From NCBI RefSeq assembly GCF_003054195.1, contig NZ_QBKP01000005.1:1-64000 (forward strand): a stretch of 64,000 nt of DNA, written 5' to 3'. Source of the stretch: Gemmobacter caeni (GTDB taxonomy: Bacteria > Pseudomonadota > Alphaproteobacteria > Rhodobacterales > Rhodobacteraceae). The position numbers were made by a program, and so were the translations under genes. Below the pieces are notes generated by a model that was not told the origin of the DNA, ran no database searches, and was given only the letters and a program-made list of their open reading frames with translations. This document shows, in pieces, positions 8,593-15,997 of this stretch (position 1 is the stretch's first letter; every line of letters begins with the position of its first letter).

Positions 8593-9115
8593 AGCCCCGG
8601 TTCTCCTCCGCCACCCGTGCCGCCTCGGTCATGGCCCAGCCGATGGTCACAAGCAAGCCGCCCGCCAGCGCCAGCCAGAGCATTTCCGAGGTCAGGGCAA
8701 TCGAAACAATCCGGGCACCCGGCGGATTGTCCGCCGTCAGCAGCAGAAGCTGCAAGCCGGGCAGAACCGTCTGGGCCACGGCCAGCAAGGCCAGCGCCAC
8801 GCCAATCGCCCGGATACGCCGCGCCGCCATCGGCGTCAGCACCTCGGAGGCAGCATAAAGTGCGAACAGCCCCCGCATATGCCAAAGCGCGGCCAGCATA
8901 GGCACCAGCGCCAGCAGACCCAGGGCCAGCGTGCCCGAGGATTTCCCCGCCGTCAGCCTGGTTTCCGGCGGCAGCCCCGGAAACGCCGTCAGAAGCCAGC
9001 CGGGCTCCCGCACCCCATGCCATCCCCACAGCAGGACCAGCAGCGGCAGGCCGGGCAGCAGCAGGGTCACAACCCACCACAACACAAGCGACAGTCGCAA
9101 TATTCTTGGCGGCAT
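8585..9115 (-). CDS. DUF2975 family membrane protein
   Basis: A 176-residue protein with four hydrophobic helices (about residues 8-30, 60-85, 105-125 and 140-165), matching the size and layout of DUF2975 proteins. It ends inside the start of the XRE gene downstream, so the pair is translationally coupled. The biochemical role of DUF2975 is unknown; its usual genetic link to a YozG-like HTH protein supports the family call. An AT-rich intergenic region (9116-9181) shared with the divergent lipoprotein gene probably holds both promoters. Confidence 0.8.
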   Translation of the reverse strand: MPPRILRLSLVLWWVVTLLLPGLPLLVLLWGWHGVREPGWLLTAFPGLPPETRLTAGKSSGTLALGLLALVPMLAALWHMRGLFALYAASEVLTPMAARRIRAIGVALALLAVAQTVLPGLQLLLLTADNPPGARIVSIALTSEMLWLALAGGLLVTIGWAMTEAARVAEENRGFV

Positions 9116-9181
9116 GATTTTCCCTCTTGCAAAGTAATTTTTCTGTAAAACAATAATTAATAACTGTCAAAGGAGAATCGC

Positions 9182-9733
9182 ATGCGCATCGCCGCCCTGT
9201 TGCCGCTGCTACTTGCCGCCTGTTCCAGCCTTGTGCCTTCGACCCTCATGCGCCTGCAGGCGCTTGACCCGCTGACGGTTGATCCGTCGGGGATTGAGCT
9301 CGCCCTGGTCCTGCCCGATGGGCTGCGACCACAACCGCAGGGCGCCAGACTGGAGTTCAAGGCGGATCGCGCCGGGCATTCCGTTGCCGAAACCTTCGTG
9401 CTGGAGCCCCGGCCCGCCCCATCCCTGCCGGAAGCGAAAGGGGTGGTTATGGCCTTCGGCCTGTCCCGCGCCGATGCCGCGCGGATGCGGGCCGCGCAAT
9501 CTGCCGTGGCCGCATGGCCGCAGGACGGGCAGAGTCACGGCAGCCTCGGTGTCGCGCTGGATGCCTGCCTGACCGGCGGCCCCCTGCCCCCGACGGCAGA
9601 GGGCGGGGTACTGATAAAGCTGGAGCAGGAGCAGGGCTTCCAGCCCCTCGTCCGGCCCGCACCGATTGCAGCCCTGATCGGTGCCGAGGCGATGGCAGGC
9701 CTGCGCCCCTGCGGGAACCCCGCCTTGCCGTGA
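9182..9733 (+). CDS. Hypothetical lipoprotein
   Basis: A 183-residue protein with a short signal peptide ending in the lipobox LAAC (Cys at residue 14), so it should be lipidated. AAAGGAG lies about 5 bp before the ATG. The mature part is a single domain with the phrases LDPLTVDPSGIELALVLPDGL and LEFKADRAG. The family is not recognised. It is divergent from the DUF2975/XRE pair and precedes rsfS by about 180 bp. Confidence 0.75.
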   Translation: MRIAALLPLLLAACSSLVPSTLMRLQALDPLTVDPSGIELALVLPDGLRPQPQGARLEFKADRAGHSVAETFVLEPRPAPSLPEAKGVVMAFGLSRADAARMRAAQSAVAAWPQDGQSHGSLGVALDACLTGGPLPPTAEGGVLIKLEQEQGFQPLVRPAPIAALIGAEAMAGLRPCGNPALP

Positions 9734-9917
9734 TCGGCGGAAGCGTGTAAGCGCCAGCTTTCGCCCGGGTCCGCGCGCATTGAGTCGCGCGGGCTTCGGT
9801 GTTAGCCTGAACCTGCAAACCCCGGCGCCGGGGCCTTTGGCGCGCTATCTGGAGGACGATGTCCTGTCTCATTCTGATCCCGCGACCGGCCTGCCGGTCG
9901 GACCGAGGGCCGAGCGC

Positions 9918-10289
9918 ATGAACGACGCCGGCCCCAGCAGCGAAGAACTTCTTGCCCGCATCATCGCCTCGCTTGACGACGACAAGGCCGAGGACATCGT
10001 GCAGATCGACCTGCGCGGGCGTTCCGACATGGCCGATTACATGGTCATCTGCTCGGGGCGGTCCTCGCGTCAGGTGGCGGCGATTTCCGAAAAGCTGGTC
10101 GACCGGCTGAAGCAGGACTATGGCCGTCAGTGCAAGGTCGAGGGCAAGGAAACCGGCGACTGGGTTCTGATCGACACCGCCGATGTCATCGTGCATGTGT
10201 TCCGCCCGGAAGTGCGCGAGTTCTATCAGCTTGAAAAGATGTGGCTGCCTGCGGGCCAGCAGCGCCCTGCCCCGACCTCCGGGGTCTGA
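9918..10289 (+). CDS. rsfS: Ribosome silencing factor RsfS
   Basis: A 123-residue protein of the RsfS/Iojap family, which binds uL14 on the 50S subunit and blocks subunit joining when nutrients are short. Conserved text includes IVQIDLRGRSDMADYMVICSG split over the beta strands, SRQVAAISEKL, and the C-terminal DVIVHVFRPEVREFYQLEKMW. The ATG at 9918 gives the usual family N-terminus; longer in-frame extensions have no conserved sequence. Its TGA overlaps the ATG of rlmH, a common gene pair. Confidence 0.95.
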   Translation: MNDAGPSSEELLARIIASLDDDKAEDIVQIDLRGRSDMADYMVICSGRSSRQVAAISEKLVDRLKQDYGRQCKVEGKETGDWVLIDTADVIVHVFRPEVREFYQLEKMWLPAGQQRPAPTSGV

Positions 10290-10759
10290 TGCGGGTGCAT
10301 CTCTGCGCCGTGGGTCGGCTGCGTGCCGGCCCCGAGCGTGACCTGATCGACGATTACACAACGCGCTTCGACCGCACCGGCCGCGCACTGGCGCTTGGCC
10401 CCTTCACCGAGCACGAGGTCGAGGACCGCAAGGGCGGCGGCATGGAGGCCGAGGCCGCGCTGCTCGAACGCGCCCTGCCCTCGGGCGCCCTGCTGGTCAC
10501 GCTGGACGAACGCGGCAAGCTCTTGTCCAGCCCGGAATTTGCCGATCATCTGGCAAAATGGCGCGATGGCGGGCGGCAGGATGTCGCCTTCGTCATCGGC
10601 GGGGCCGACGGTATCGCCCCCGCACTGCGGGCGCGGGCCGATTTTTCGATCAGCTTCGGCAAGATGGTCTGGCCGCATATGCTGGTGCGGGTGATGCTGA
10701 CCGAGCAGCTTTACCGCGCGGCTTCGATCCTTTCGGGCGCCCCCTATCACCGCGCCTGA
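10289..10759 (+). CDS. rlmH: 23S rRNA (pseudouridine-1915 N3) methyltransferase
   Basis: A 156-residue SPOUT methyltransferase that modifies pseudouridine 1915 in helix 69 of 23S rRNA. The knotted SAM-binding C-terminal half is visible as FVIGGADGIAPALRARADFSIS and MVWPHMLVRVMLTEQLYRAASI, ending GAPYHRA as in the family. It overlaps rsfS by one base (TGATG). It converges on phnF with only 2 bp between the stop codons. Confidence 0.97.
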   Translation: MRVHLCAVGRLRAGPERDLIDDYTTRFDRTGRALALGPFTEHEVEDRKGGGMEAEAALLERALPSGALLVTLDERGKLLSSPEFADHLAKWRDGGRQDVAFVIGGADGIAPALRARADFSISFGKMVWPHMLVRVMLTEQLYRAASILSGAPYHRA

Positions 10760-10761
10760 GG

Positions 10762-11475
10762 TCAGTCAGGCGTGACTGTCAGTGTCACCCGGTCCCCGGC
10801 AAACCATGTCGTGCCGTATTCCAGCGGTCGCCCAGCCGCATCCACATTCACCGCCACGGATCGCAGGATTGGTGCCCCTTCCTGCACCTGCAAGGCAAGC
10901 GCCAGCACCGCCCCGGCGCGCTTCGCGGTCAGCCGGGTTTCGGCGCGGGTGTAATCGGCAACCCCCAGCGCGCCCAGCGCGGTGGTGACCGACTGATGTT
11001 CCTCCAGCAGCGCCAGCAGGCCGGGCAAAGTTTCCGCAGGAAAGACCGACCGGAACGCCGCCAGCGGCTGCCCGTCAGCAAGCGACACGCCTTCCATGAC
11101 ATGCACCAGAGCGCCGGGGGCCAGCGCCAGCGCCTCGGTCTCCTCCGTGCTGGCGGGGCGGGTCTCCAGCCGGGTCAGCCTGCGCGAGGGCGTGCGCCCC
11201 GAGGCGGCGACATTCTGGTGAAACCGCACCCGTCGGCCCAGCGGATAGTCGGTCGGTCGTGCTGTGACGAAAACCCCGGCCCCACGCCGGGCATGCACCG
11301 TGCCCGCCTCGGCCAGCGCACCCAGCGCATGCCGCACCGTATGGCGGTTCACGCCGAACCGGCTGGCCAGATCCGCCTCTGACGGCAATTTGTCGCCGGG
11401 GCGGTACAGCCCCCCTGCGATCTCTGCCGCGAGCGTCCCGGCAATGGATTTCCAGATCGGGCTGCGGGCCATCAT
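10762..11475 (-). CDS. phnF: GntR/HutC-family regulator of phosphonate metabolism, PhnF type
   Basis: A 237-residue transcription factor. Residues 1-75 form a winged-helix GntR domain (IAGGLYRPGDKLPSEADLA, then RFGVNRHTVRHALGALAEAG) and residues about 90-235 a UTRA ligand-binding domain. PhnF proteins repress phosphonate-uptake or C-P lyase genes until a ligand is bound. It is divergent from phnG across 114 bp holding an inverted repeat with 8-bp arms. ATG at 11475 is used; 11472 is an equal alternative. It is on the same control region as the C-P lyase operon, so autoregulation is likely. Confidence 0.92.
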   Translation of the reverse strand: MMARSPIWKSIAGTLAAEIAGGLYRPGDKLPSEADLASRFGVNRHTVRHALGALAEAGTVHARRGAGVFVTARPTDYPLGRRVRFHQNVAASGRTPSRRLTRLETRPASTEETEALALAPGALVHVMEGVSLADGQPLAAFRSVFPAETLPGLLALLEEHQSVTTALGALGVADYTRAETRLTAKRAGAVLALALQVQEGAPILRSVAVNVDAAGRPLEYGTTWFAGDRVTLTVTPD

Positions 11476-11538
11476 CCATCCTGTCGCAAAAGTTTCACGC
11501 CATTGGGCGTTGTGCCGACTCGGCTCATCAGCTATCAC

Positions 11539-11566
11539 TTGTCTAGTTGTATAGTAATCTAGACAA
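11539..11566. promoter_or_regulatory. Probable PhnF operator between phnF and phnG
   Basis: An inverted repeat TTGTCTAG-N12-CTAGACAA with 8-bp perfect arms. The spacer contains a third half-site, TTGTATAG. HutC/GntR regulators bind such TNGTNTAG-type palindromes. The site lies 24 bp upstream of the phnG ATG and 64 bp upstream of phnF, placed to repress both promoters. Binding by PhnF is inferred. Confidence 0.7.
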
Positions 11567-11589
11567 ATCCGCAACCTGTCGAGGATCAG

Positions 11590-12036
11590 ATGACCGAACG
11601 CCCGGAAGATCTGGCGCGGAAGGGCTGGATGTCCCTTCTGGCCAAGGCACCGCCAGCGCGGCTTGCCGCCCTGCTGCCCGACCTGCCCGAAACCGCATTG
11701 CTGCGCCCGGCCGAAGTGGGTTCCGTCATGGTGCGGGGTCGTGTCGGCGGCACCGGCGCCCCGTTCAATCTGGGCGAGATGACGGTGACTCGCTGCTCGC
11801 TGCGGCTGGACTGCGGCGCCGTGGGCCATGCCTATGTGCAGGGCCGCGACAAGGATCACGCCCGCCGCGCCGCCGTGGTGGATGCGCTGATGCAGACGCC
11901 CGAAGCCGCACGGGTCGAGGCGCAGGTGCTGCATCCCCTGCGGCTTGAGGAAGAGGCGCGCCGCACGACCCGCGCCGTCAAGGCCGCCGCAACGAAGGTC
12001 GAATTCTTCACCATGGTACGCGGAGAGGATCAATGA
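11590..12036 (+). CDS. phnG: C-P lyase core subunit PhnG
   Basis: A 148-residue subunit of the PhnGHIJ core complex, which with ATP attaches the phosphonate to ribose, releasing adenine. Family text includes RKGWMSLLAKAPP, the central FNLGEMTVTRCSLRL and GHAYVQGRDKDHARRAAVVDAL. GAGGAT precedes the ATG. It starts the operon phnGHI-HAD-JK-corA-LN and overlaps phnH by 4 bases (ATGA). Confidence 0.96.
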   Translation: MTERPEDLARKGWMSLLAKAPPARLAALLPDLPETALLRPAEVGSVMVRGRVGGTGAPFNLGEMTVTRCSLRLDCGAVGHAYVQGRDKDHARRAAVVDALMQTPEAARVEAQVLHPLRLEEEARRTTRAVKAAATKVEFFTMVRGEDQ

Positions 12037-12602
12037 CGCCCGAAGCCCTGACCGGCGGCTTCACGAATGCCGCAACCGATGCCGCCATCGCCTTCCGCGC
12101 CGCGCTGGAGGCGATGGCCCGCCCCGGCACGCTGCATCGCATGGCTGGCGTCATCCCGCCCGCCCCGCTGTCGCCCGCTGCCGGGGCACTGCTGCTGACG
12201 CTGGCCGATACCACGACGCCGGTGCACCTGGCCGGGGCTGTCGATTGCCCGGCGGTGCGCGACTGGATCACCTTCCATACCGGCGCCCCCTTCGCCCCGG
12301 CGGATCAGGCCGATTTCGCGGTGGGCGGCTGGGCGGCGCTGCAGCCATTGACCCGCTTCCGCATCGGCCAGCCGGATTACCCGGATCGTTCCACCACGCT
12401 GATCGTGGAACTGCCCGCGCTTTCCACAACCGGCGCAACGCTCCGTGGCCCCGGCATCCGCTACACCGCGCAACTGTCGCTGCCCGAGATCGCGGCGTTC
12501 CGCGCCAATCGCGCGCTCTTTCCGCTGGGCTTCGATTGCTATTTCACCAGCGGCGACACGCTCGCCGCCCTGCCCCGATCCACCCTCGTGGAGGAAGCCT
12601 GA
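12033..12602 (+). CDS. phnH: C-P lyase core subunit PhnH
   Basis: A 189-residue PLP-transferase-like fold protein without the cofactor lysine, a scaffold subunit of PhnGHIJ. Recognisable pieces are AFRAALEAMARPGTLHRM, LLLTLADTTTPVHL and the C-terminal PLGFDCYFTSGDTLAALPRSTLV. It is coupled to phnG (4-base overlap) and to phnI (one-base overlap, TGATG). Confidence 0.96.
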   Translation: MTPEALTGGFTNAATDAAIAFRAALEAMARPGTLHRMAGVIPPAPLSPAAGALLLTLADTTTPVHLAGAVDCPAVRDWITFHTGAPFAPADQADFAVGGWAALQPLTRFRIGQPDYPDRSTTLIVELPALSTTGATLRGPGIRYTAQLSLPEIAAFRANRALFPLGFDCYFTSGDTLAALPRSTLVEEA

Positions 12603-13684
12603 TGTATGTCGCCGTCAAGGGTGGCGAACGCGCCATCGACAATGCCCATGCCTGGCTGGCCGAGGAACGGCGCGGCGATCCATCGGTCGCCGAACTGACC
12701 CTGCCGCAGATCCGCGAACAGTTGAAACTGGCGGTGAACCGGGTGATGGCCGAAGGCTCGCTGTATGATCCCGATCTGGCGGCGCTGGCGATCAAGCAGG
12801 CGCGCGGCGATCTGATAGAGGCGATCTTTCTGATCCGCGCCTATCGCACGACGCTGCCCCGCCTTGGCGCCTCGCAGCCGGTGGAGACGGCGGCGATGGC
12901 GGTCGACCGGCGCGTCAGCGCCACGTTCAAGGATCTGCCCGGCGGGCAGGTGCTGGGGCCGACCTTCGACTACACGCACCGCCTGCTGGATTTCAAACTG
13001 GCCGCTGAGGGAGAGGCGCCTCTCGCGCCACAGGTGCCGGCGCGACCTGAGCCGGTGCCGCATGTCACCAGCCTTCTGGACCGCGACGGGTTGATCGAGG
13101 CCGCACCGCGCGACGACGCCCCTCCGCCCGACCTGACGCGGGAACCGCTGGAACTGCCCGCGAACCGCCCGCTGCGCCTGCAAGCCATAACGCGGGGGGA
13201 TGAAGGCTTCATCCTGTCGCTGGCCTATTCCACCCAGCGCGGCTACGGTCGTACCCATGCCTTCGTCGGTGAATTGCGCATCGGCCGCGTGCTGGTGGAA
13301 ATGGAGATCCCCGAACTGGGTTTCTCCATCGAGATCGGCGAGGTGGAGTTGACGGAATGTGAAACCGTCAATCAGTTCAAAGGCTCGAAGACCGAACCCC
13401 CGCAATTCACCCGAGGCTATGGCCTGACCTTCGGCCAGACCGAGCGTAAGGCCATCGCCATGAGCCTCGTCGACCGCGCGCTGCGCTGGCAGGAACTGGG
13501 CGAGGATTTCACCGGCGCCCCGGCGCAGGACGAGGAATTCGTGCTGAGCCATTGCGACAACATCCAGGCCACCGGCTTTCTGGAACATATCAAACTGCCG
13601 CATTACGTCGACTTCCAGTCCGAGCTGGAACTGGTGCGCCGTCTGCGGGCCGAGGCGATGCAGATGCAGGAGGCAGCGGAATGA
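12602..13684 (+). CDS. phnI: C-P lyase core subunit PhnI, nucleosidase
   Basis: This 360-residue subunit acts with PhnG/H/L to form ribose-1-phosphonate triphosphate from ATP and the phosphonate. It starts MYVAVKGGERAIDNAHAWLA and shows family boxes RGDPSVAELTLPQIREQL, LAYSTQRGYGRTHAFVGE and ECETVNQFKGSKTEPPQFTRG. The ATG at 12602 overlaps the phnH stop. Downstream it overlaps a HAD-hydrolase gene by 4 bases rather than phnJ directly. Confidence 0.97.
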   Translation: MYVAVKGGERAIDNAHAWLAEERRGDPSVAELTLPQIREQLKLAVNRVMAEGSLYDPDLAALAIKQARGDLIEAIFLIRAYRTTLPRLGASQPVETAAMAVDRRVSATFKDLPGGQVLGPTFDYTHRLLDFKLAAEGEAPLAPQVPARPEPVPHVTSLLDRDGLIEAAPRDDAPPPDLTREPLELPANRPLRLQAITRGDEGFILSLAYSTQRGYGRTHAFVGELRIGRVLVEMEIPELGFSIEIGEVELTECETVNQFKGSKTEPPQFTRGYGLTFGQTERKAIAMSLVDRALRWQELGEDFTGAPAQDEEFVLSHCDNIQATGFLEHIKLPHYVDFQSELELVRRLRAEAMQMQEAAE

Positions 13685-14277
13685 AGGCCATCGTGTTTGA
13701 TATCGGCAATGTGCTGATCCGCTGGGAACCGCATCCGGCCTTCCTGCCTGATCTGGGCAGCCGCGACGCGGTGGAGGATTTCCTGACCCGCACCGACTTC
13801 ATGGCGCGGAATCTGCGCGCCGACGGCGGCGAAAGCTTTGCCGCGCTGGCGGCAGAGATTGCCGACCCGGCCGACCGTGCCCTGTTCGCCACCTATGTCG
13901 ACCGTTACGCCGCCACAGTGCCCGAAGCTATCGAGGGCACATGGGCGCTGATGGACCGGCTGCGCGCGCGCGGGCTGGCCATCCATGCGATCACCAACTG
14001 GTCTGCCGAAACCTGGCCTGCGGGTATCGCGGCGCATCCTCGGCTGGGCTACGCCTTCGACGTGACCGTCGTGTCGGGGCAGGAAGGGATACTCAAACCC
14101 GAGGCACGGATCTACGCACGCCTCTGCGACCGTGCCGGGCTGGAGCCGGGCGATTGCCTGTTCATCGACGACAGCCTGAAGAATGTCGAGGGCGCCCGCG
14201 CCTTCGGCATGCAGGCCGAACATTTCACCACGCCTGAGGCTTTGGAAGCGGCACTGACCGCGCGGGGGCTGCTGTGA
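13681..14277 (+). CDS. HAD-superfamily phosphatase (YihX-like) inserted in the phn operon
   Basis: A 198-residue HAD-IA protein. Motif I is VFDIGNVLIRW (nucleophile Asp7; the second motif-I Asp is Gly, as in YihX-type sugar phosphatases), motif II is ITNWSAETW, motif III is the Lys of GILKPEARIY and motif IV is CLFIDDSLKNVEGA. The gene overlaps phnI and phnJ by 4 bases each, so it is part of the C-P lyase transcript. A plausible role is dephosphorylation of a ribose phosphate or another pathway intermediate; the substrate is not known. It is not PhnX, as the phosphonoacetaldehyde hydrolase features are missing. Confidence 0.88.
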   Translation: MKAIVFDIGNVLIRWEPHPAFLPDLGSRDAVEDFLTRTDFMARNLRADGGESFAALAAEIADPADRALFATYVDRYAATVPEAIEGTWALMDRLRARGLAIHAITNWSAETWPAGIAAHPRLGYAFDVTVVSGQEGILKPEARIYARLCDRAGLEPGDCLFIDDSLKNVEGARAFGMQAEHFTTPEALEAALTARGLL

Positions 14278-15140
14278 GCGACTACAACTTCGCCTATCTG
14301 GACGAGCAGACCAAACGGATGATCCGCCGCGCCATCCTGAAAGGGATCGCGGTGCCCGGCTATCAGGTGCCTTTCGCCAGCCGCGAGATGCCGATGCCCT
14401 ATGGCTGGGGCACGGGCGGGGTGCAGGTGACGGCGGCCTGCCTGACGCCCGACGACCGGCTGAAGGTCATCGACCAGGGCGCCGACGACACCACCAACGC
14501 CGTGTCGATCCGCAAATTCTTTCAGCGCAGCGCCGGCGTGGCGGTGACCGAGGCGACCGCCGAAGCCACCGTGATCCAGACCCGCCACCGCATCCCGGAA
14601 ACACCGCTCTGCGAGGGTCAGATCCTTGTCTATCAGGTGCCGATCCCGGAGCCCCTGCGCTTTCTGGAGCCGCGCGAGACCGAAACGCGCAAGATGCACG
14701 AGCTGGAGGAATACGGGCTTATGCATGTGAAACTCTACGAGGACATCGCGCGCCACGGCACCATCGCCACCGCCTATGCCTATCCGGTGAAGGTGGAGGA
14801 ACGCTATGTGATGGACCCCTCGCCGATCCCGAAATTCGACAATCCGAAACTGTCGGACAACCCGGCAATTCAGCTATTTGGCGCGGGTCGCGAACAGCGC
14901 ATCTATGCGCTGCCGCCCTATACGCAGGTCGTGAGCCTCGATTTCGAGGATCACCCGTTCGAGGCATCGAAAGCCCCGCATGACTGCGACCTGTGCGGCG
15001 CCGGTGACAGTTATCTGGATGAGGTCATCACCGATGACCGGGGCAGCCGGATGTATGTCTGCTCCGACACCGATTTCTGTGCGGGACGCCGCGCGGCAGG
15101 ACATGTCGGACGGCTGGGCCAGCCGGGAGCGGCAGAATGA
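14274..15140 (+). CDS. phnJ: Carbon-phosphorus lyase, radical SAM subunit
   Basis: This 288-residue enzyme cleaves the C-P bond of ribose-1-phosphonate 5-phosphate using a [4Fe-4S] cluster and SAM, giving the alkane and the 1,2-cyclic phosphate. Four C-terminal cysteines are present as CDLC (C238, C241) and VCSDTDFC (C263, C269), the same spacing as E. coli C241/C244/C266/C272. The N-terminus YNFAYLDEQTKRMIRRAILK is canonical. It overlaps the HAD gene upstream and phnK downstream. Confidence 0.98.
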   Translation: MSDYNFAYLDEQTKRMIRRAILKGIAVPGYQVPFASREMPMPYGWGTGGVQVTAACLTPDDRLKVIDQGADDTTNAVSIRKFFQRSAGVAVTEATAEATVIQTRHRIPETPLCEGQILVYQVPIPEPLRFLEPRETETRKMHELEEYGLMHVKLYEDIARHGTIATAYAYPVKVEERYVMDPSPIPKFDNPKLSDNPAIQLFGAGREQRIYALPPYTQVVSLDFEDHPFEASKAPHDCDLCGAGDSYLDEVITDDRGSRMYVCSDTDFCAGRRAAGHVGRLGQPGAAE

Positions 15141-15994
15141 CCGGGGCCCAAAATTCTTTGAAGAATTTTGGCGCTCCTGCCCGAGGGGATCGCGCGATGG
15201 GGGCGGTGGATATGGATATTTGTGCCAGGGTAAAAGAGGACCGGCCGCTTCTGTCGGTTCAGGGCGTGAAGAAGCTTTATGGCAACCGGATCGGCTGCAC
15301 CGATGTGACGTTCGACCTGTTCCCCGGTGAGGTTCTGGGGATCGTGGGCGAAAGCGGTTCCGGCAAATCCACGCTGCTGGGCTGCCTGGCCGGGCATCTG
15401 AAGCCCGATGCAGGGCGCATCCTTTACGACGGCCGTGACATGGGCGCGCTGGGAGAGCCGGAGCGGCGGCGGCTCAGCCGCACCGAATGGGCCTTCGTGC
15501 ATCAGAATGCCCGCGACGGTTTGCGCATGGGTGTCAGCGCGGGCGGCAATGTCGGCGAGCGGCTGATGGCGGTGGGTGCGCGCAACTATGGCACCATCCG
15601 CGACACCGCGGCCGACTGGCTGGGCCGGGTGGAGATTGCCGCCGACCGGATCGACGACCGGCCTTCCGCCTTTTCCGGCGGGATGCAGCAGCGTTTGCAG
15701 ATCGCGCGCAATCTGGTGACCGGCCCGCGACTGGTGTTCATGGATGAACCGACCGGCGGTCTGGATGTCAGCGTGCAGGCGCGCTTGCTGGATCTTTTGC
15801 GCGGGCTTGTGCGCGATCTGGGGCTTTCGGTCGTGATCGTCACCCATGACCTTGCGGTGGTGCGTCTGCTCGCCGACCGGCTGATGGTGATGAAATCGGG
15901 CCGGGTGGTGGAACAGGGGCTGACCGATCAGGTGTTGGACGACCCGCAGCACGGGTATACGCAATTGCTGGTATCCTCTGTCTTGCAGGTCTGA
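15137..15994 (+). CDS. phnK: C-P lyase ABC-type ATPase PhnK
   Basis: A 285-residue ABC ATPase that docks on PhnJ of the core complex. Walker A is GESGSGKST, the signature is FSGGMQQRLQIARN, Walker B is LVFMDEPTGGLDVS, and the switch His is in VTHDL. The ATG overlapping phnJ (15137) gives a roughly 37-residue N-terminal extension before PLLSVQGVKKLYG. Within it lies a perfect palindrome (15148-15171) read as QNSLKNFG. Initiation could instead be at ATG 15197, which would leave a short untranslated hairpin. Confidence 0.94.
   Translation: MTGAQNSLKNFGAPARGDRAMGAVDMDICARVKEDRPLLSVQGVKKLYGNRIGCTDVTFDLFPGEVLGIVGESGSGKSTLLGCLAGHLKPDAGRILYDGRDMGALGEPERRRLSRTEWAFVHQNARDGLRMGVSAGGNVGERLMAVGARNYGTIRDTAADWLGRVEIAADRIDDRPSAFSGGMQQRLQIARNLVTGPRLVFMDEPTGGLDVSVQARLLDLLRGLVRDLGLSVVIVTHDLAVVRLLADRLMVMKSGRVVEQGLTDQVLDDPQHGYTQLLVSSVLQV
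15148..15171. repeat. Palindromic element in the 5' part of phnK
   Basis: A perfect inverted repeat with 11-bp arms, CCAAAATTCTT/AAGAATTTTGG, and a 2-nt loop. Its AT-rich arms contrast with the surrounding GC-rich DNA. It resembles short dispersed palindromes common in Rhodobacterales genomes. Only one copy is seen in this window. Confidence 0.75.
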
Positions 15995-15997
15995 ACC

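Noticed and set aside
11522-11538. Pho box upstream of phnG (GGCTCAT...CTATCAC)
   Set aside because: The spacing is 10 rather than 11 bp and the first half-site is poor; the PhnF-type palindrome explains the region better.
13681-14277. Phosphonoacetaldehyde hydrolase (PhnX) identity for the HAD gene
   Set aside because: It lacks the PhnX cap lysine context and length; motifs fit YihX-type sugar phosphatases.
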